A stretch of 64,000 nucleotides of DNA from NCBI GenBank assembly GCA_026027325.1, contig JAMSLZ010000003.1, forward strand, positions 1,116,001-1,180,000. Reading direction: 5' to 3'. The DNA comes from Actinomucor elegans (taxonomy: Eukaryota > Mucoromycota > Mucoromycetes > Mucorales > Mucoraceae). The notes beneath the pieces are model-generated. The model was not told the origin of the DNA. It saw only the letters and a program-made list of their open reading frames with translations, and made no database searches. The translations under genes and the position numbers were made by a program. Within the stretch, counting starts at the first letter, position 1; every line of letters begins with the position of its first letter. Shown here one piece after another: positions 33,358-45,900 of the stretch.

Positions 33358-34263
33358 TGCAAAAAGATAGGAAAGTATAGATGAACAAAAGAAAAGAGAT
33401 TATCTTCTCCAGGGGAACACAATTAATAGGGATTCCAGTCACATAAACATTGTGCTAAATAAACCAATTGAATTAAATTAACAAATATAGTAGTTTTGTA
33501 AGGCTTGTACTAGCCAATAGATCTATAGTACTTTGGTAGAAAGAATCAAGTCCGTTCTCGCGGACAATCTAAGTCGTACACAGTCAGTTGATTGTAATTG
33601 ACAGATTGAGCTACTACTAGTAAGTGCACCTGACACGGAACCATCTAGCGAGATTGCAGCGAATTCTCAGAGAATGACTTGATCTAATGCAATCATTCAA
33701 CTGTTCACGTTCTCGATATTGAAACCTAGATCTATACATACTAGAAAGGTAAAGCAATGTTTCTCACAATGAAAATCCTCTCATGTGACCTAATCAGAAG
33801 GATAGTATCGATATTTTCTTTTGAGGATATGCAACCTACTCCGGATATGTCCATAACAAGTCAAATTCTTCATCTCACTATACAATAACAAAAAGGTAGA
33901 ATTAATTGCATTGAGGTATTTAATAACATAATCAACAGTTTATCATAAAATAGATAAAAGACGTATATTGATTAAATGATCGCTTTAGTACCATCTAGTT
34001 TTCATGCTGCATTGTCCGCATGATACATGAGAAATGCGGAAGAACCAAGTCCATCACTGCATTATCTTTTATCACATTTGGTCTCGACTTGTTATATATA
34101 TATTCTCGATTAGATATATGCAGTAACCACCGTTTCAAACCACATTTGATTTAATACTTGCACCATAAGACTTGAGGTTTTTAATACAAACTATTTAAAT
34201 AATGACTAGTGCGGAACGATAAACTCATTAAATAGGTCACATTAAAGTCTTTACAGGTGTGGT

Positions 34264-34325
34264 TATTCATTCTGGGCTTGATCCACTTTTTAGAGGTGAC
34301 ATTTGATCGAGATCAGTCGAGATCT
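34264..34325 (+). repeat. Dispersed-repeat copy
   Basis: TATTCATTCTGGGCTTGATC at its start, then GTGACATTTGATCGAGATCA and GTCGAGATCT at its end. Confidence 0.7.
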
Positions 34326-34480
34326 AACATGTTGATTCGTGTGCTGACTACTTCAAAACAATAGCAATAACACTAGTTTAATTACATGAATATAATCACA
34401 AAACTATTAATGTATACTATAAACTACACAAAACATAGTTATATTAAGAATTAAATCCTTAAAATATCACCTAATAGTAT

Positions 34481-34481
<1 letters not shown>

Positions 34482-34520
<39 letters not shown>
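34482..34520. repeat. Poly-A run (39 nt)
   Basis: The longest homopolymer in the window, in spacer DNA between two repeat-family copies. It could be a retroposed tail or simple slippage; no target-site duplication is evident. Confidence 0.9.
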
Positions 34521-34521
<1 letters not shown>

Positions 34522-35887
34522 ACAAGGAGTTTGCATGCAGATTTTTACTGTGTGTCGGAGAATGAAAACATTGATGATCTGGAGTTGAGCTCAAGGAAGA
34601 GGAGGCTCAGCTGATCTCAGTTTAATATCGCATTTGATGACTAGTATATGCTTGTAGGATATAGTTAAACCTATCAGCGTCTATTGTTAACCGCAATAAA
34701 GTCTACCTATTATAATCGATAACGATTGCTTGCAAGTAATTTATTATGATATATTATCATCGCCTTTTTAGAGCTATAGGTTAAAATATTTCATAGAGAT
34801 CGTTGTAACGGCGAGAAACAAATTGACAGATCAATATGGATGACAAAGGAAAAAAAAAGACAAGTATACAGTGTTGCGCTTAATCTATTATGATGACCAT
34901 ATACAGCCTCCAGAGGCGTAGGCCGACTGAAACACAAGTTATCATCCATATTTTCCCAAAATCCTAAATGGGCGATACAAGTAGCAGCAAGATATATATT
35001 CATATAGGTTTGCAAGATATAGAAAGAAAAGTGTGTGTAGGGGGGGGGGCTAAAAATCCTAGGCAGAGCACAAGCTTACAGCCGCATTTTATTACCAGAA
35101 AGAGGGACGGAGTAGAATGGAACTGACGAACTTTTGCCATACTTTTACTAATAGAAATAGTTGAAATTGTCAGTCTGTAGGAGTAACTGAGAAGGAAAAA
35201 CCTACATGTTGCTAGCTAAGAATCGTCCCTACATGATATCAAACTCTGGTTGCAATTCTTCCTGGATTTAGAGCCAAAAAAAAAAAAAAAAAGAATACAA
35301 TACTCACGAACAACTTCAGTTTTTTTTGAATAAGCCCTAACTATCTGTTAAGTAATGTATCATCTGATCTAACTTATTGAGAGAAGCCGTGAAAACTTTA
35401 TAGATTAATACTTCATAATCTGATATGATTGACTGTACAAGACTTTGAATTATTTCAAAGCATGTATTGGAATTTTTTTGTGATGATCCTGAAAATTGGA
35501 GGTTGCACCAATCTGATGTTGCACTGACCCGAACTCATCATGTTACACTTACAGAAGATAGAAGTATTTTGTTCTTCCGAAACAACAGGATCATGATTAG
35601 GAAATATCATTCAAGCATGATAAATACAATAGTATAATGTAGTACTTGCAGTTGCATAAGGTCATCAACTATTTTCATCAACTTAGCGGCTATTATAAAC
35701 CAAAAGACAATGGCCTTAGAATATACAACAACGGGTCCAATGCTGGTTATAGATAGCCAATCATTCCTCGTGTTATGCGAATAGTCACAGTGTGAAAGAT
35801 TTCCCATCAATTGAACACGATTACCTATTCATCTTGGTTCTTATTTTCCTTTTCTCTTTTTAACTTTATCCTTTTGGAATATAGAGC

Positions 35888-37917
35888 ATGTTTCAAAAGA
35901 GATTACTGCATTCTTCCCGTGCTATCTTGAACAGATCACTCACACCGCTTACGCACATCAAGCATCCAGAATTCAAGCGCAACTCTGCTTTTTCCAAGGT
36001 AAACATACTATGGAATCACCACCCGCTTTCTACTATTAACATTACCCGACCAAGATCACGAGTAAAGATGTGGATTATTTCAAAACTATACTAGCCCCCA
36101 ACAATATTGTCCATGAAGCTGATCCCGAGAACCAAAATATGCTAAGCTATAATACAGATTGGTTCAATCTGTATCGTGGTTCTTCATCGTAAAGTATATG
36201 TGATATATATTTACAAATATGTATAAAAAGGGCTCATAGTATAAATGATTAGGCTATGCCTATTTCCAACCACTACTGAGCAGGTGTCTCAGATTCTTAA
36301 ATATTGTAACCAACAAAGTTTAGCCGTAGTGCCTCAGGGTGGTAACACGGGTGTGAGTGGAGGTGCTGTTCCTGTATTTGATGAAATCATTATCAATACA
36401 TCGAAAATGAATAGAATTAGACATTTTGATCATGTATCAGGCGTGGCAGTGGTAGATTGTGGTGTTATATTAGAGGGCCTGGATCAGTTCCTGGAACCCA
36501 AGGGGTATACTGTACCTTTGGATTTAGGCGCAAAGGGATCATGTCAACTAGGTGGTAATGTCAGTACAAATGCGGGCGGGTTGCGATTGATGCGATTTGG
36601 TAGCTTGCATGGCAATGTGCTTGGTCTTGAAGTGGTAAGTCTTTTTTTTTTTTTTTTTTTTTTTTTTTATACTTCGAAATCATATCATTGTGCTATGTAG
36701 GTCCTTCCTGATGGCACAGTTTTGGAGAATCTATCCACTCTACGTAAAGACAATACGGGATACGATCTAAAGCAAATGTTTATTGGTGCTGAAGGTACAC
36801 TGGGTTTGGTGACAGGTATTTCATTGCTCACACCTAGACGTCCCAAGGTATGCACATTAAAACAAGTCGAAAAACTGAGATTTACATGGTGACTTAGGCT
36901 GTAAATGTCGCCATGATCGCACTAGACTCATTTGAGGCTGTTCAGAACGCGTTTGTTATGGCTAAAGAAGACCTTTCCGAGATATTGTCTGGTATGTATA
37001 TACATATATGTTTAAACTGTGATCGAAAGAGGAACGGAGTCTAAAGACTCACATATTTATACTTGACACATAGCCTTTGAATTCTGGGATCATGATTCAG
37101 TTGGCGTAGTTAAATCACAAATGATGCAAGACACGAACTACCCCATTGACGGAAGACATGCATTTTATGCATTATTAGAAACTCAAGGAAGTAAACAAGA
37201 GCATGATCAAGAGGTATGCTATTCTACCTTTCTTAATCCTTGAGTGTTTATCATTTCAAAATATAGAAACTGGATGGCTATTTGGGCCGTCTTCTAGAGT
37301 CTGGCGTTGCCAACGACGGTGTTATGGCGCAGGATGCAAAACAAATTACTGCTTTATGGTCCTGGCGAGAAAAGATCCCGGAGGCTATATCCAAGAGTGG
37401 TACAGCCATGACATATGATGTAGCTATGGAAGTTCCTCTTCTATATAAAATGGTAGAAGATGCAAAGGAGCATTTTGGAAAAAAAAATCAGTTGGGCCAA
37501 GGAAAGCTTTATTCCAATCTGTTGGGATTTGGCCATGTAGGTGATGGTGTAAGTATCACTTGAACTAGTTCCAGAAGATAAAGGGTCTGATGTTTCATCT
37601 AATAGAATCTACACATTATGGCCAATTTGGCAGGCTTCGATCATGATGGACAAGAAGCTATGGATGAATTCGTCTTTTCTTGGGCAAGTAAGTATAGACA
37701 TTATTCAAGCATATTTTTTTTCTAGCAAATGTTATTCACATAACCTATAGTGAAACATAATGGCTCAATTACTGCAGAGCACGGCGTTGGTGTTTCCAAG
37801 GTCAATTACATGAACCGTGCCAAGTCTCCTGTCCAACTTCAGTTGATGAGAGTCATTAAAAATGCTATAGATCCCAAGGGTATTATGAACCCCTACAAGG
37901 TCATCCCAGAACATTAA
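35888..37917 (+). CDS. D-2-hydroxyglutarate dehydrogenase, mitochondrial FAD enzyme
   Basis: Oxidises D-2-hydroxyglutarate (and in fungi often D-lactate) to the keto acid, 512 aa. Exons: 35888-35998, 36055-36188, 36253-36634, 36701-36847, 36898-36991, 37074-37213, 37267-37548, 37606-37687, 37751-37917. The N-terminus looks like a mitochondrial presequence ([17 protein letters not shown]). The PCMH-type FAD domain follows: [44 protein letters not shown]. The C-terminal cap and metal site contain [15 protein letters not shown] and the final AEHGVGVSK, ending NPYKVIP. Intron 3 has a 27-nt T run. Its stop lies only 14 bp from the stop of the convergent Rho GTPase gene. Confidence 0.92.
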
Positions 37918-37931
37918 AAGAATTTATTCAT

Positions 37932-38804
37932 TTATAAGCAAATACAACCCTTTATTATGTTTCGTTTTCGAGGTCGCTCATGTATGTAAGTATGGGCTAT
38001 TTCTGCTGCTGAAGCAAAAATTTCTTCCACACCCTCATTTAGCTTGGCCGAACACTCCATGTATTTTACTGCTCCAATCCACTTTGCTATCTCCATGCCC
38101 TGTAAATTAATCATTGTTATGTTCGTCCTTCGTTATCATCTAGTTGTGCCGTACCTCTTCATAAGTTATTGGTCTCTGTGATATTTTACTCAATTCATCT
38201 ACTGTCTTTTCATCATATCTCAAATCTGTTTTTGTGCCCACTAGTAACTTCGGCACTGATTTACAATGTTTGTTTAACTCGCCATGCCACTATTTACAAT
38301 GGATCAATTGATAACGAGGTCTAATTGATTGCTGGAATGTCTTTTTTTTTCTTTTTTTTTCTTACCTTTTCCTCAAGGTTTGCAACAGCATCTGGAGCAT
38401 CTATTGCGAACACTAGCATTATTACATGTGCACCTATGTATGATAATGGGCGTAATCGATCATAATCTTCCTGTCCTGCTGTCATTATAGGTAAAAAAAA
38501 AAAAAAAAAAAAAAAAATAAGAAAAAAATGTCACCATATAATACACTTATTACTGACCCATTGTATCCCAAAATGCCAGTTCTACTGCAGTTCCATTCGG
38601 TGTTTTTATATGAGAAACGTGTCCTTCAAATATTGACGGTATATAGTCCTGTGTGAACCATTTTAGTGGATTGGTTTCAGATCAATATGTACTTACCACT
38701 GGGAATTCTTTGCGTGCATAAACTGTAAATAAGCAGGTTTTTCCTGAGCCATCATCACCCACTAGCACTAATTTTGCTCTTGTTGGCTGTTCGAATTGTC
38801 CCAT
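37932..38804 (-). CDS. Atypical Rho-family small GTPase
   Basis: Membrane-anchored signalling GTPase, 203 aa. Exons (minus): 38804-38697, 38648-38558, 38475-38366, 38289-38155, 38099-37932. The P-loop is [12 protein letters not shown], switch [12 protein letters not shown], switch [20 protein letters not shown], the base-binding motif VGTKTDLR and the G5 motif CSAKL. A basic stretch and CaaX box (CICL, Leu predicting geranylgeranylation) end it. Compared with canonical Rho (GDGAVGKT, PTVFE, DTAGQE) it has Asp in place of the third P-loop residue (RhoA Gly14, equivalent to Ras Gly12), Ser for the switch I Thr, and Met for the Ala before the switch II Gly; the catalytic Gln is kept. Rho membership is firm from the switch II and CaaX sequence; altered GTP cycling is inference. 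Confidence 0.86.
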
Positions 38805-40148
38805 AATTGTATTGTCAAAAGGTTTTGTATGTAAAAAAAGAAAAAAAAAAGAAAAAGTAAAAAAAGTTCAAGCAAACAGGAACAAAAGTTTATATATTAC
38901 ACGTTCAGTTACAACAAAATCTGCTGGTGCCGCAACACAGAAATCTGGTGACCTTGAGAGTGATCTCGGGTGTCACGCGCTAAGGGTTGTAATTGGTAGT
39001 TTTTGGTTAAAAGACCGAGTTGTGGCTCTTGTTTTGTGCTCATCCAACGAGCCACTGTTTGTTTTTTATATATATCACACCTTTTTTTTACTTTACTCGA
39101 TAAATATATATCTTTTACTTTATGTTTTTTCGGAATTTGCAGCATCTATCCAACTAAATAGCTTATGAAAATATGGAGTATATAATCCACTCATACTTGC
39201 AGAATGTACAATGTCTTGCAGAAAACAGAATGCTTCTCTTTTCATGAGAGCTTATCGATTGGACTACCTTGGTTTATATTTACTATAATAGCATAATGAT
39301 AATGATTATTTGTAATAATTGGATGCGCGTCAGGTGTATCTGCGCCTCGTTTTGCCGAACCTTGGTTATTTGTTTATAATGTATACAACACTATGTGTGG
39401 TAAAGTCATACTATGAAATATACTTGATATCTTTATATACAGATGTGTTTGATCTTGCGATGATTGTTAGTAAGTTATTATTTTATAGATGGCGGATCGA
39501 TCTACCTATTTTTCCAACAAAGTATATACGATTCTGATTGGATTAAACAGACTGTCTAAGCGTAACGTTGACAAGCATAAACATTATCAGTTGAATACGA
39601 TTATTGACACTGGTTAGTAGTTATAATACACCTATAGTAGTACTATTGACAGAAATTTCAAAAACTCAGTGTTGAAAATTCAAGATAAAAGTACAGATAT
39701 GTAGACCTCTCAACCAATTTCGGTCCATTATTACATTTGACAAGTAATTCTCACGCAGAGCAGATAAATGACTCTATTATACAATTTAGCTAACTACAAC
39801 ACAAAAAAATATGTTTATTTGACATTATACCTACCATTTACTTGCATTTCATGATATTATTAGATGTTTGTGCCATCGCCTTTACTCCAATAATGTTATA
39901 TATGATGAAACTACATTATCAAAATGAGTAACCATATCTACTAGAACCTTGTCAATACTACTAGAGAACAAGTTTAAAAGAAAATTAAACCTTTATTCAG
40001 TGATATATTCATGAGCTCCAATAAAATAACAGTACAAAGATCTCACATTATTCAATACGCCAAAAAAAAAAAAAAAAAAAAAAATTAACTGCGATTTAAA
40101 AATAGGGACGACTATATTGTTTTTTTTATCAGTTCCTTATAATCAAAC
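38805..40148. other. Spacer with weak repeat copy and poly-A run
   Basis: A degenerate family copy lies at about 39701-39745 and a poly-A run near 40062-40083. Frames at 38812-39168 and 39319-39537 have no recognisable content. Confidence 0.4.
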
Positions 40149-41446
40149 ATGTATAATGACTTTGATGCTCCACATTTCTGGGATGTGACAGGCCGAACTC
40201 AACAGGAAAGACCTAATGATAGCTGGTTTAGTTAAATTTTCTTCCATTAGTAAAAAGCAGAATGCATAAAAGACTAACATTATAACTTCATGTAGACGAG
40301 AAACATATTTCAGGTCCTTCATTTCCACCGCGAAAAAAGAGAAGACCTTTAAGAGTACATAAATATGCACCAACCACGGAAATGTTTCCAACTAAATCAC
40401 CACCAAAAGCTCAAGCTGTTCAAGAGCAAGCAGGATCAAATAGTGTTTTCGATAGACTTGCTAGCAGTAGTACAATATCTTTCTCGAAGAAAATGCAATA
40501 TGCTTCTGAATACCAGCAGCCGAAACAAGAGAAAGTGAAACCACAATCAAAGAAAGAGGAAGACCCACAACATCAATTAGAGGAAACTCCTTCTAAAGAG
40601 ACTGTTTCTGAGAGAATAGCTCGGCTGGAGAAGGCGTGTTTAAATCACAGCGGAACGAAGAACATCTTCAAAAAGAAAGATATTCAACTAAAGAAATCAA
40701 TCGATCTAGCTACTGTATTAAAACGACCAGCCTCACCACCACCACCATCACCACCACCACCACAACAACCCAAGTCACTATATCACGAGCTAGAGGTTAC
40801 CAAAAATACAGCAGCTCCGGTAAAGTATCAAAAGCCCACGATATCTCAATCGCCGCAATTGAAACAACAAGATGAGCATTCTACACAGCGTCGCTCTTTG
40901 CTTGATGAAATTAAAGCATTTCAACAGCATCAGCGACTGCTTACGTCTCCTCAGCGCAAATCAGTGGATCGTGCACCTTCTCCCGTCAACCAACCTCTTT
41001 CACCAGCCCGCTCTAACCACTCTTCATCAACCGAACAACCACCAGAAAACGATCAAAAAGATCCCTCGCTCGAAATAACGCGCAACTTTTTTAATAGCTT
41101 TTTGGCCAATGAGAAGAAAGAAAAAGTACAAAGAAACAAGTCAATCGAAACTGTACACAATATCTTTTCGGATAAACAACCGCAAACAAACCACTTGGAT
41201 ACCCACATTGATAGACAGCCTGAGACACGTCGTAAATTTACTGATTATTCAGATACTTACCAACGAATCAATCAGCTTCGAGAACAGATTCGACAAGCCT
41301 CTCAACCTAGGCCAAGAAGCGAGCCTGAAAGAAAACGGGTCAGGGAATATGAAGGTGCGCAGTTCATTGACGAAAGGATCAAAAGGGCTCGAAAGGTGCT
41401 AAAAGCAAGTAAAGAGAAGAGAAGGAAATGGCTTTCAAAGAGATAA
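40149..41446 (+). CDS. Disordered proline-rich protein of unknown function
   Basis: Not recognised. Exons 40149-40230 and 40296-41446 give 410 aa. The intron has a weak GTTAAA donor but is required, because the first frame stops two codons later. The joined N-terminus reads DAPHFWDVTGRTQQERPNDSW, then a likely nuclear localisation signal (PPRKKRRPLR). The rest is low-complexity and hydrophilic, with a poly-Pro run (PPPPSPPPPQQP), many SP/TP sites, short helical segments (NFFNSFLANEKKEKV) and a strongly basic C-terminus (KRARKVLKASKEKRRKWLSKR). The conserved-looking ends suggest a scaffold or nuclear adaptor, but that is conjecture. Confidence 0.7.
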
Positions 41447-42962
41447 ATAAAACTTTTATGTTATGTTGAAGGTTTTTTTTTCTGCATTGCCTTTTTGCTC
41501 TTGCGCATTGCTCTCTTTATTTCTATGCATGAAATACCTTATTTTGCGTCTTGTACGGTATGGCTCTAGTTAAAAAGTGATCATTCAGTAACGTTAGCGA
41601 AATGCTTAACATATAAACCAGTAGTATTCTTAGGAATATCTGTAAACAGCTGATTCAATAGTGTAAGCGAAAGCTTGAAGGCAGATGACAATAAAGGAAT
41701 GGTTACAAACGACACAGACTTAAAGAAACATATTTTTGCTGTACGCGTCAGTTGCATACATTATATGACCTAAAAGAGTTCGTAAATAGGACTGTGAATA
41801 TGAATGAATCATATGCCCAATTCTTTTTCAAACCTTTCATGAACAATTACATAGTTTTAATAGACGTAGCAATTCATTCTGGTCACGATAGTTTACTAAT
41901 CGGATGCGACAATTGAACGAGACTGACAAGCGTACCCAGCATTGAACAAATGTTCCAATATGAAACCTATATATTCCACGTTTATTCTAAGTATAGTAAT
42001 AAATTGATCTTGATAATGCAAATTAACAAAAACTCTATTGGATGAAATGATTTATTCTGAGTGTGGGATTTCTATCAGGTGCAACTGTGAACCATCATTG
42101 ATCGAGACATCAATAGGTTTTTAGTTCTATATATTCAAAGGATTGTATGTTATTATGGTGATGTAGATCATCATTGCATTACCTGGATCCACGAGCAGCC
42201 TCTGTAGCACAATATAGCAAAAGTTCATATTTGCAAGGCAATAAACAAACTGCATAAAAGTATTTTGCATATGAAGTAGTCATTCTAATAGGAATCGCTT
42301 TGCATCACGTACTCTTCAAGATATGTAAGAGTACTACGATATGCCATAGAGTATAACAAAGCTTGTAGCGTGACTTACAGCTGAAAATGCGTCTTATAAA
42401 ACTGCACATTTATCAATGACGACTTGTTTATAATTTTATATAAACTTTGACAACAATGATTGACATGTAATTGGAATCTCTCCACAATCAGATTTTGCAG
42501 TCCAAATAGTGCTATTCTTTTAAATATTGCCAGGAAAATTAATTTCGTCTTGATTTGAAATGTCAATTGACTTGAATGTTCCAATCTTTAATTAGTACAG
42601 ACTATGCATTTGCATGTCCTATCAAGACATCGAAAGCATTCAAAAATACTAAATTATTATTATTAATTATAACAGTTAAAACTAGAGATTTATACTATTT
42701 GACTAAGAAAGCTTAAAACCTTATCGATTCTGGGTATGATGCCTTATTAGCCAAACAAGTGTTTTTAAAGTATTTGTATGGCATGTCTATATAACATTGT
42801 AAAATGAAGTATAGGTGTGCTAGTGTAAATACGAATATTATTTTATATGCTTTTTTTTATTGTTGATTGTTGAAAAATGGAAAAAGATTATGTATTTACA
42901 TCTAATAAAGCTAATAGTATAATAATAGTGGAATGAGTTTATATAAGAAAAGAAGAATAGGT
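41447..42962. other. Spacer with two dispersed-repeat copies
   Basis: Copies lie at about 41871-41930 (ATTCATTCTGGTCACGAT ... TCGGATGCGACAATTGAACG) and 42051-42110 (TTTATTCTGAGTGTGGG ... TATCAGGTGCAACTGTGAAC). No supported gene. The final 100 bp presumably hold the 3' UTR of RRP12. Confidence 0.5.
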
Positions 42963-45900
42963 TTACTTCTTCACGCGACCGGTGTAAGTAACATTTGTAT
43001 CGCGTCTACCCTTCTTCTTGATAACCTTATTCAAAGGAACATAACTGAAAGGATCCATTTGACCCTTACGCTTAACATCACCGCCAGCTCTCTAATTATC
43101 ATTATGTATTGTCAGTTATCAGAAATGCAAGCACGCAGTATTTATCTTACCTTTGAGCGGAACTCTTTACCGATTCTTTCGTATTTCTTGGCAGGCCTCT
43201 TTGCCTTTTTACCACCCTCTTCACCATCATCTACCTCCATGGCATCATCCACAGCATCCTTGCCCTTCTTGAACTTGATTCTGTTTCTCTTATCACGAAC
43301 GAAACCATCAGGGTTTGTAATATGTTGCATGTAGTAATCCTCAGTTTGCTCGGCTTCTTCCTCTTCAGCTTCTTGTTGAGCAGTGGGCTCATTGATAACA
43401 AGACGACCATCATCACCTTCAGCAAAGGCTCCCTTGTTACTCTTGACCTTGCGCTGCATAGGCTTGGAAGAGGAGATACGACCCAAAGCGGAGCGATCCA
43501 AGAAATCAAGAGGACCATCTTCACCATCTTCACGGATGAAGGCGTTGGTAGTGGTCTGTGGCTTCTTCTTATTACCATTCTTCTGCTTAAGAGCAACAGA
43601 AACGGCCTTCAAAGTCTCATCTTCTGAATCATCATCATCAATTTCACTTTCAGAGCCATAAAGTACCTCCTCGTAAGCGTCTTGGAAAGCACCCTTCTTG
43701 GCAGCAGCACGAGCAGAGACTTCATCTTCGTCTTCATCCTCACTGCCAGCAGTAGCGTTCTTTCTTCTCTTGGCACGCAAACGACGTTTTTGGATGTTGA
43801 CAATCATCTTTTTGTCATCCTCAGGCACCAAAGCAGCAATTGTCTCATAATCAAAGCGACGGATAAGACGTTCAAACAAATGACGAATCTTGACCTTGAA
43901 ATGACTTCTGTGTTGGCTTTGACATTTGAGCAAGGAACGCACAATATTGTTCAATTGAGGTTGAAGAATACCAATGTCCAATACAGCAATACAGACCTTG
44001 ACATAACCCACCGCAGCCTTGACAATTTCACGATTGTTGGATGCAGCAAGCAAATTGATGGTTTGTAGCAACTCAGAGGTGATTTCTACAGGTAATTCTT
44101 CCTTGAACTCAAAGAAGATACGAGAAAGTGCACCTACAGTAGCACCAATCATGTGGGCAGTAGTACCTGCTAAACCAGCGGTGACCATAGTGAAATACTC
44201 ACCAAGCGTAGCGGGAGTATCAGGTGTAGAGGCATCAAAGCCTTCCAAACGACTGCTTTGCACGATACCACCTGCTTTCATCTTATTACCCATCGATACT
44301 AACAGATCAAAAGCAAAGTTACGCGTCTTTTCATTATGATCCTTGGAGGCCAATACGACTTCAGACAATATAGCAGGGATGAAATGAAGATCAGAAGTAG
44401 GCAACAATGCTACAACTTCGTTCAAGGTCTTGATACGGTCCTTTTTGGCAGAAGGAGTACAGGTAGCAGTAGCTTCCAATAGGTGATTTTGTAATTCTTG
44501 AATGTTTTTGGATACGACAACGCGGCCATTAGGACAACTCATCAAATGATTCAATACCTTGTAGCCCTTCTTTTGCAAGGTAGGATCGTTTTCCTTTGAC
44601 AAGAGCGAGGTCAAAGTACCGTTATAGAGAAGTTCGGCGGATTCAGTATCCAAGAAGGGAATCATGATGATGGCAAGATCCAACATGGTATGAGACATAG
44701 GAGGAGGTAAAGCGGGATCATTGCTCACTACTTCGTTGGATTCCAAAGCTTGCGAGAGCATAGCCAATACCTTTTTGAAAGTGACATTGATATCCTCAGC
44801 AGTAGTGACGGTCAAGTAAGCTTTAATGACTTCAGCCATGAAACCACGGAACATGGGAGCAATTTGACTAAACACGTTAAAGAATACAGCCAAGTAGTTG
44901 ACAGCAAACTTGCTCATGAATGCCAAGTTTGCAGAAGCTTGGGCTTTGGTCAAGCCGTAGGCGCGCATAAGATGGCTGTCATCGGCAGAAGACTTGGCCA
45001 AAGCTTGGTTCTTTTCGATTAAAAGTTGAAGAGCTTGAGCAATTGTAGGACGCAAATCAGGTTGTGTGTAAAGCAATGAACTGAAGCGTTCAGCAACAGT
45101 ATCATTGAAGGCGCGAGTTAAATCAACAGGCAAGTCGCAGAAACCAGGTGCCAAACTCCAGATTTGATTGACTAAGGTCTCATAGACCTTGGCTTGCATT
45201 TCCAATTCGCGAGCAGCAGCTGCTTCTCCCTTTTGAGCAAGTCGATCACCCAAAGGAATCAAGACATTGACGAAATAGCTGAGTGTAGTGTTGGTAGTAT
45301 ATGTCTTTAAAAGAGGAAGCAAGAAAGCACGACCAACATGAGAAGATGAAGTAGGTGCTTCGAGGTTAAGAGGCAAGATTTGCAAGAAGAATTCAGGTCC
45401 CATAGTAGAAATGGCGACACCCAAGGTCTTATCAAGTTGTTCTTTGTATGCTTCAGATGGAGAAAGACGAAGTTCACCAAGCAAAGCTAAGCAGTTGTTC
45501 ATTAAAGGTGCAGCATAGTGGTTCAACTTGTTGAACATGGCTTGTTGGACAGTCATAACATGAACCCAAGCAGATTGATAGTGAACACCCAAACCAGCTT
45601 CAAGCAAATTAATCATTTCAGTAAGGCCATTTGCTTCACCAGCACTCGCTTGTTCAATAAGGTCGTCTGTGATACAGTATTCAATTAAAGTGCTCAAACA
45701 GTTGGCAATTTGACGGTGGCATCGGGAGTCTTGTTGGAAATCATTGAAAATCAAGCTAAAGACGACAGAAACATTGCTGGCGCATTGAGCAGCATCCAAC
45801 CTAATGAAAACGTTAATAATCTTTTGTTGTACTTTTTTTTTCCAAACATACTTTGCGTAAGATGGGAAAGCTTTTCCAACAATCAAAAGCCAGGTGGGTA

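Larger units (their letters stand above)
33358..35887. other. Gene-free 2.5-kb spacer
   Basis: Contains dispersed-repeat copies (34264-34325, 34611-34640, about 35511-35540), a poly-A run of 39 nt (34482-34520), a poly-G run (35040-35049) and a poly-A run near 35276. Short frames, such as 34791-35015 and 35607-35810 on the minus strand, have no recognised content. Confidence 0.5.

Noticed and set aside
34482..34520. Poly-A run as the tail of a retroposon
   Set aside because: No coding remnant, recognisable body or target-site duplication could be found beside it.
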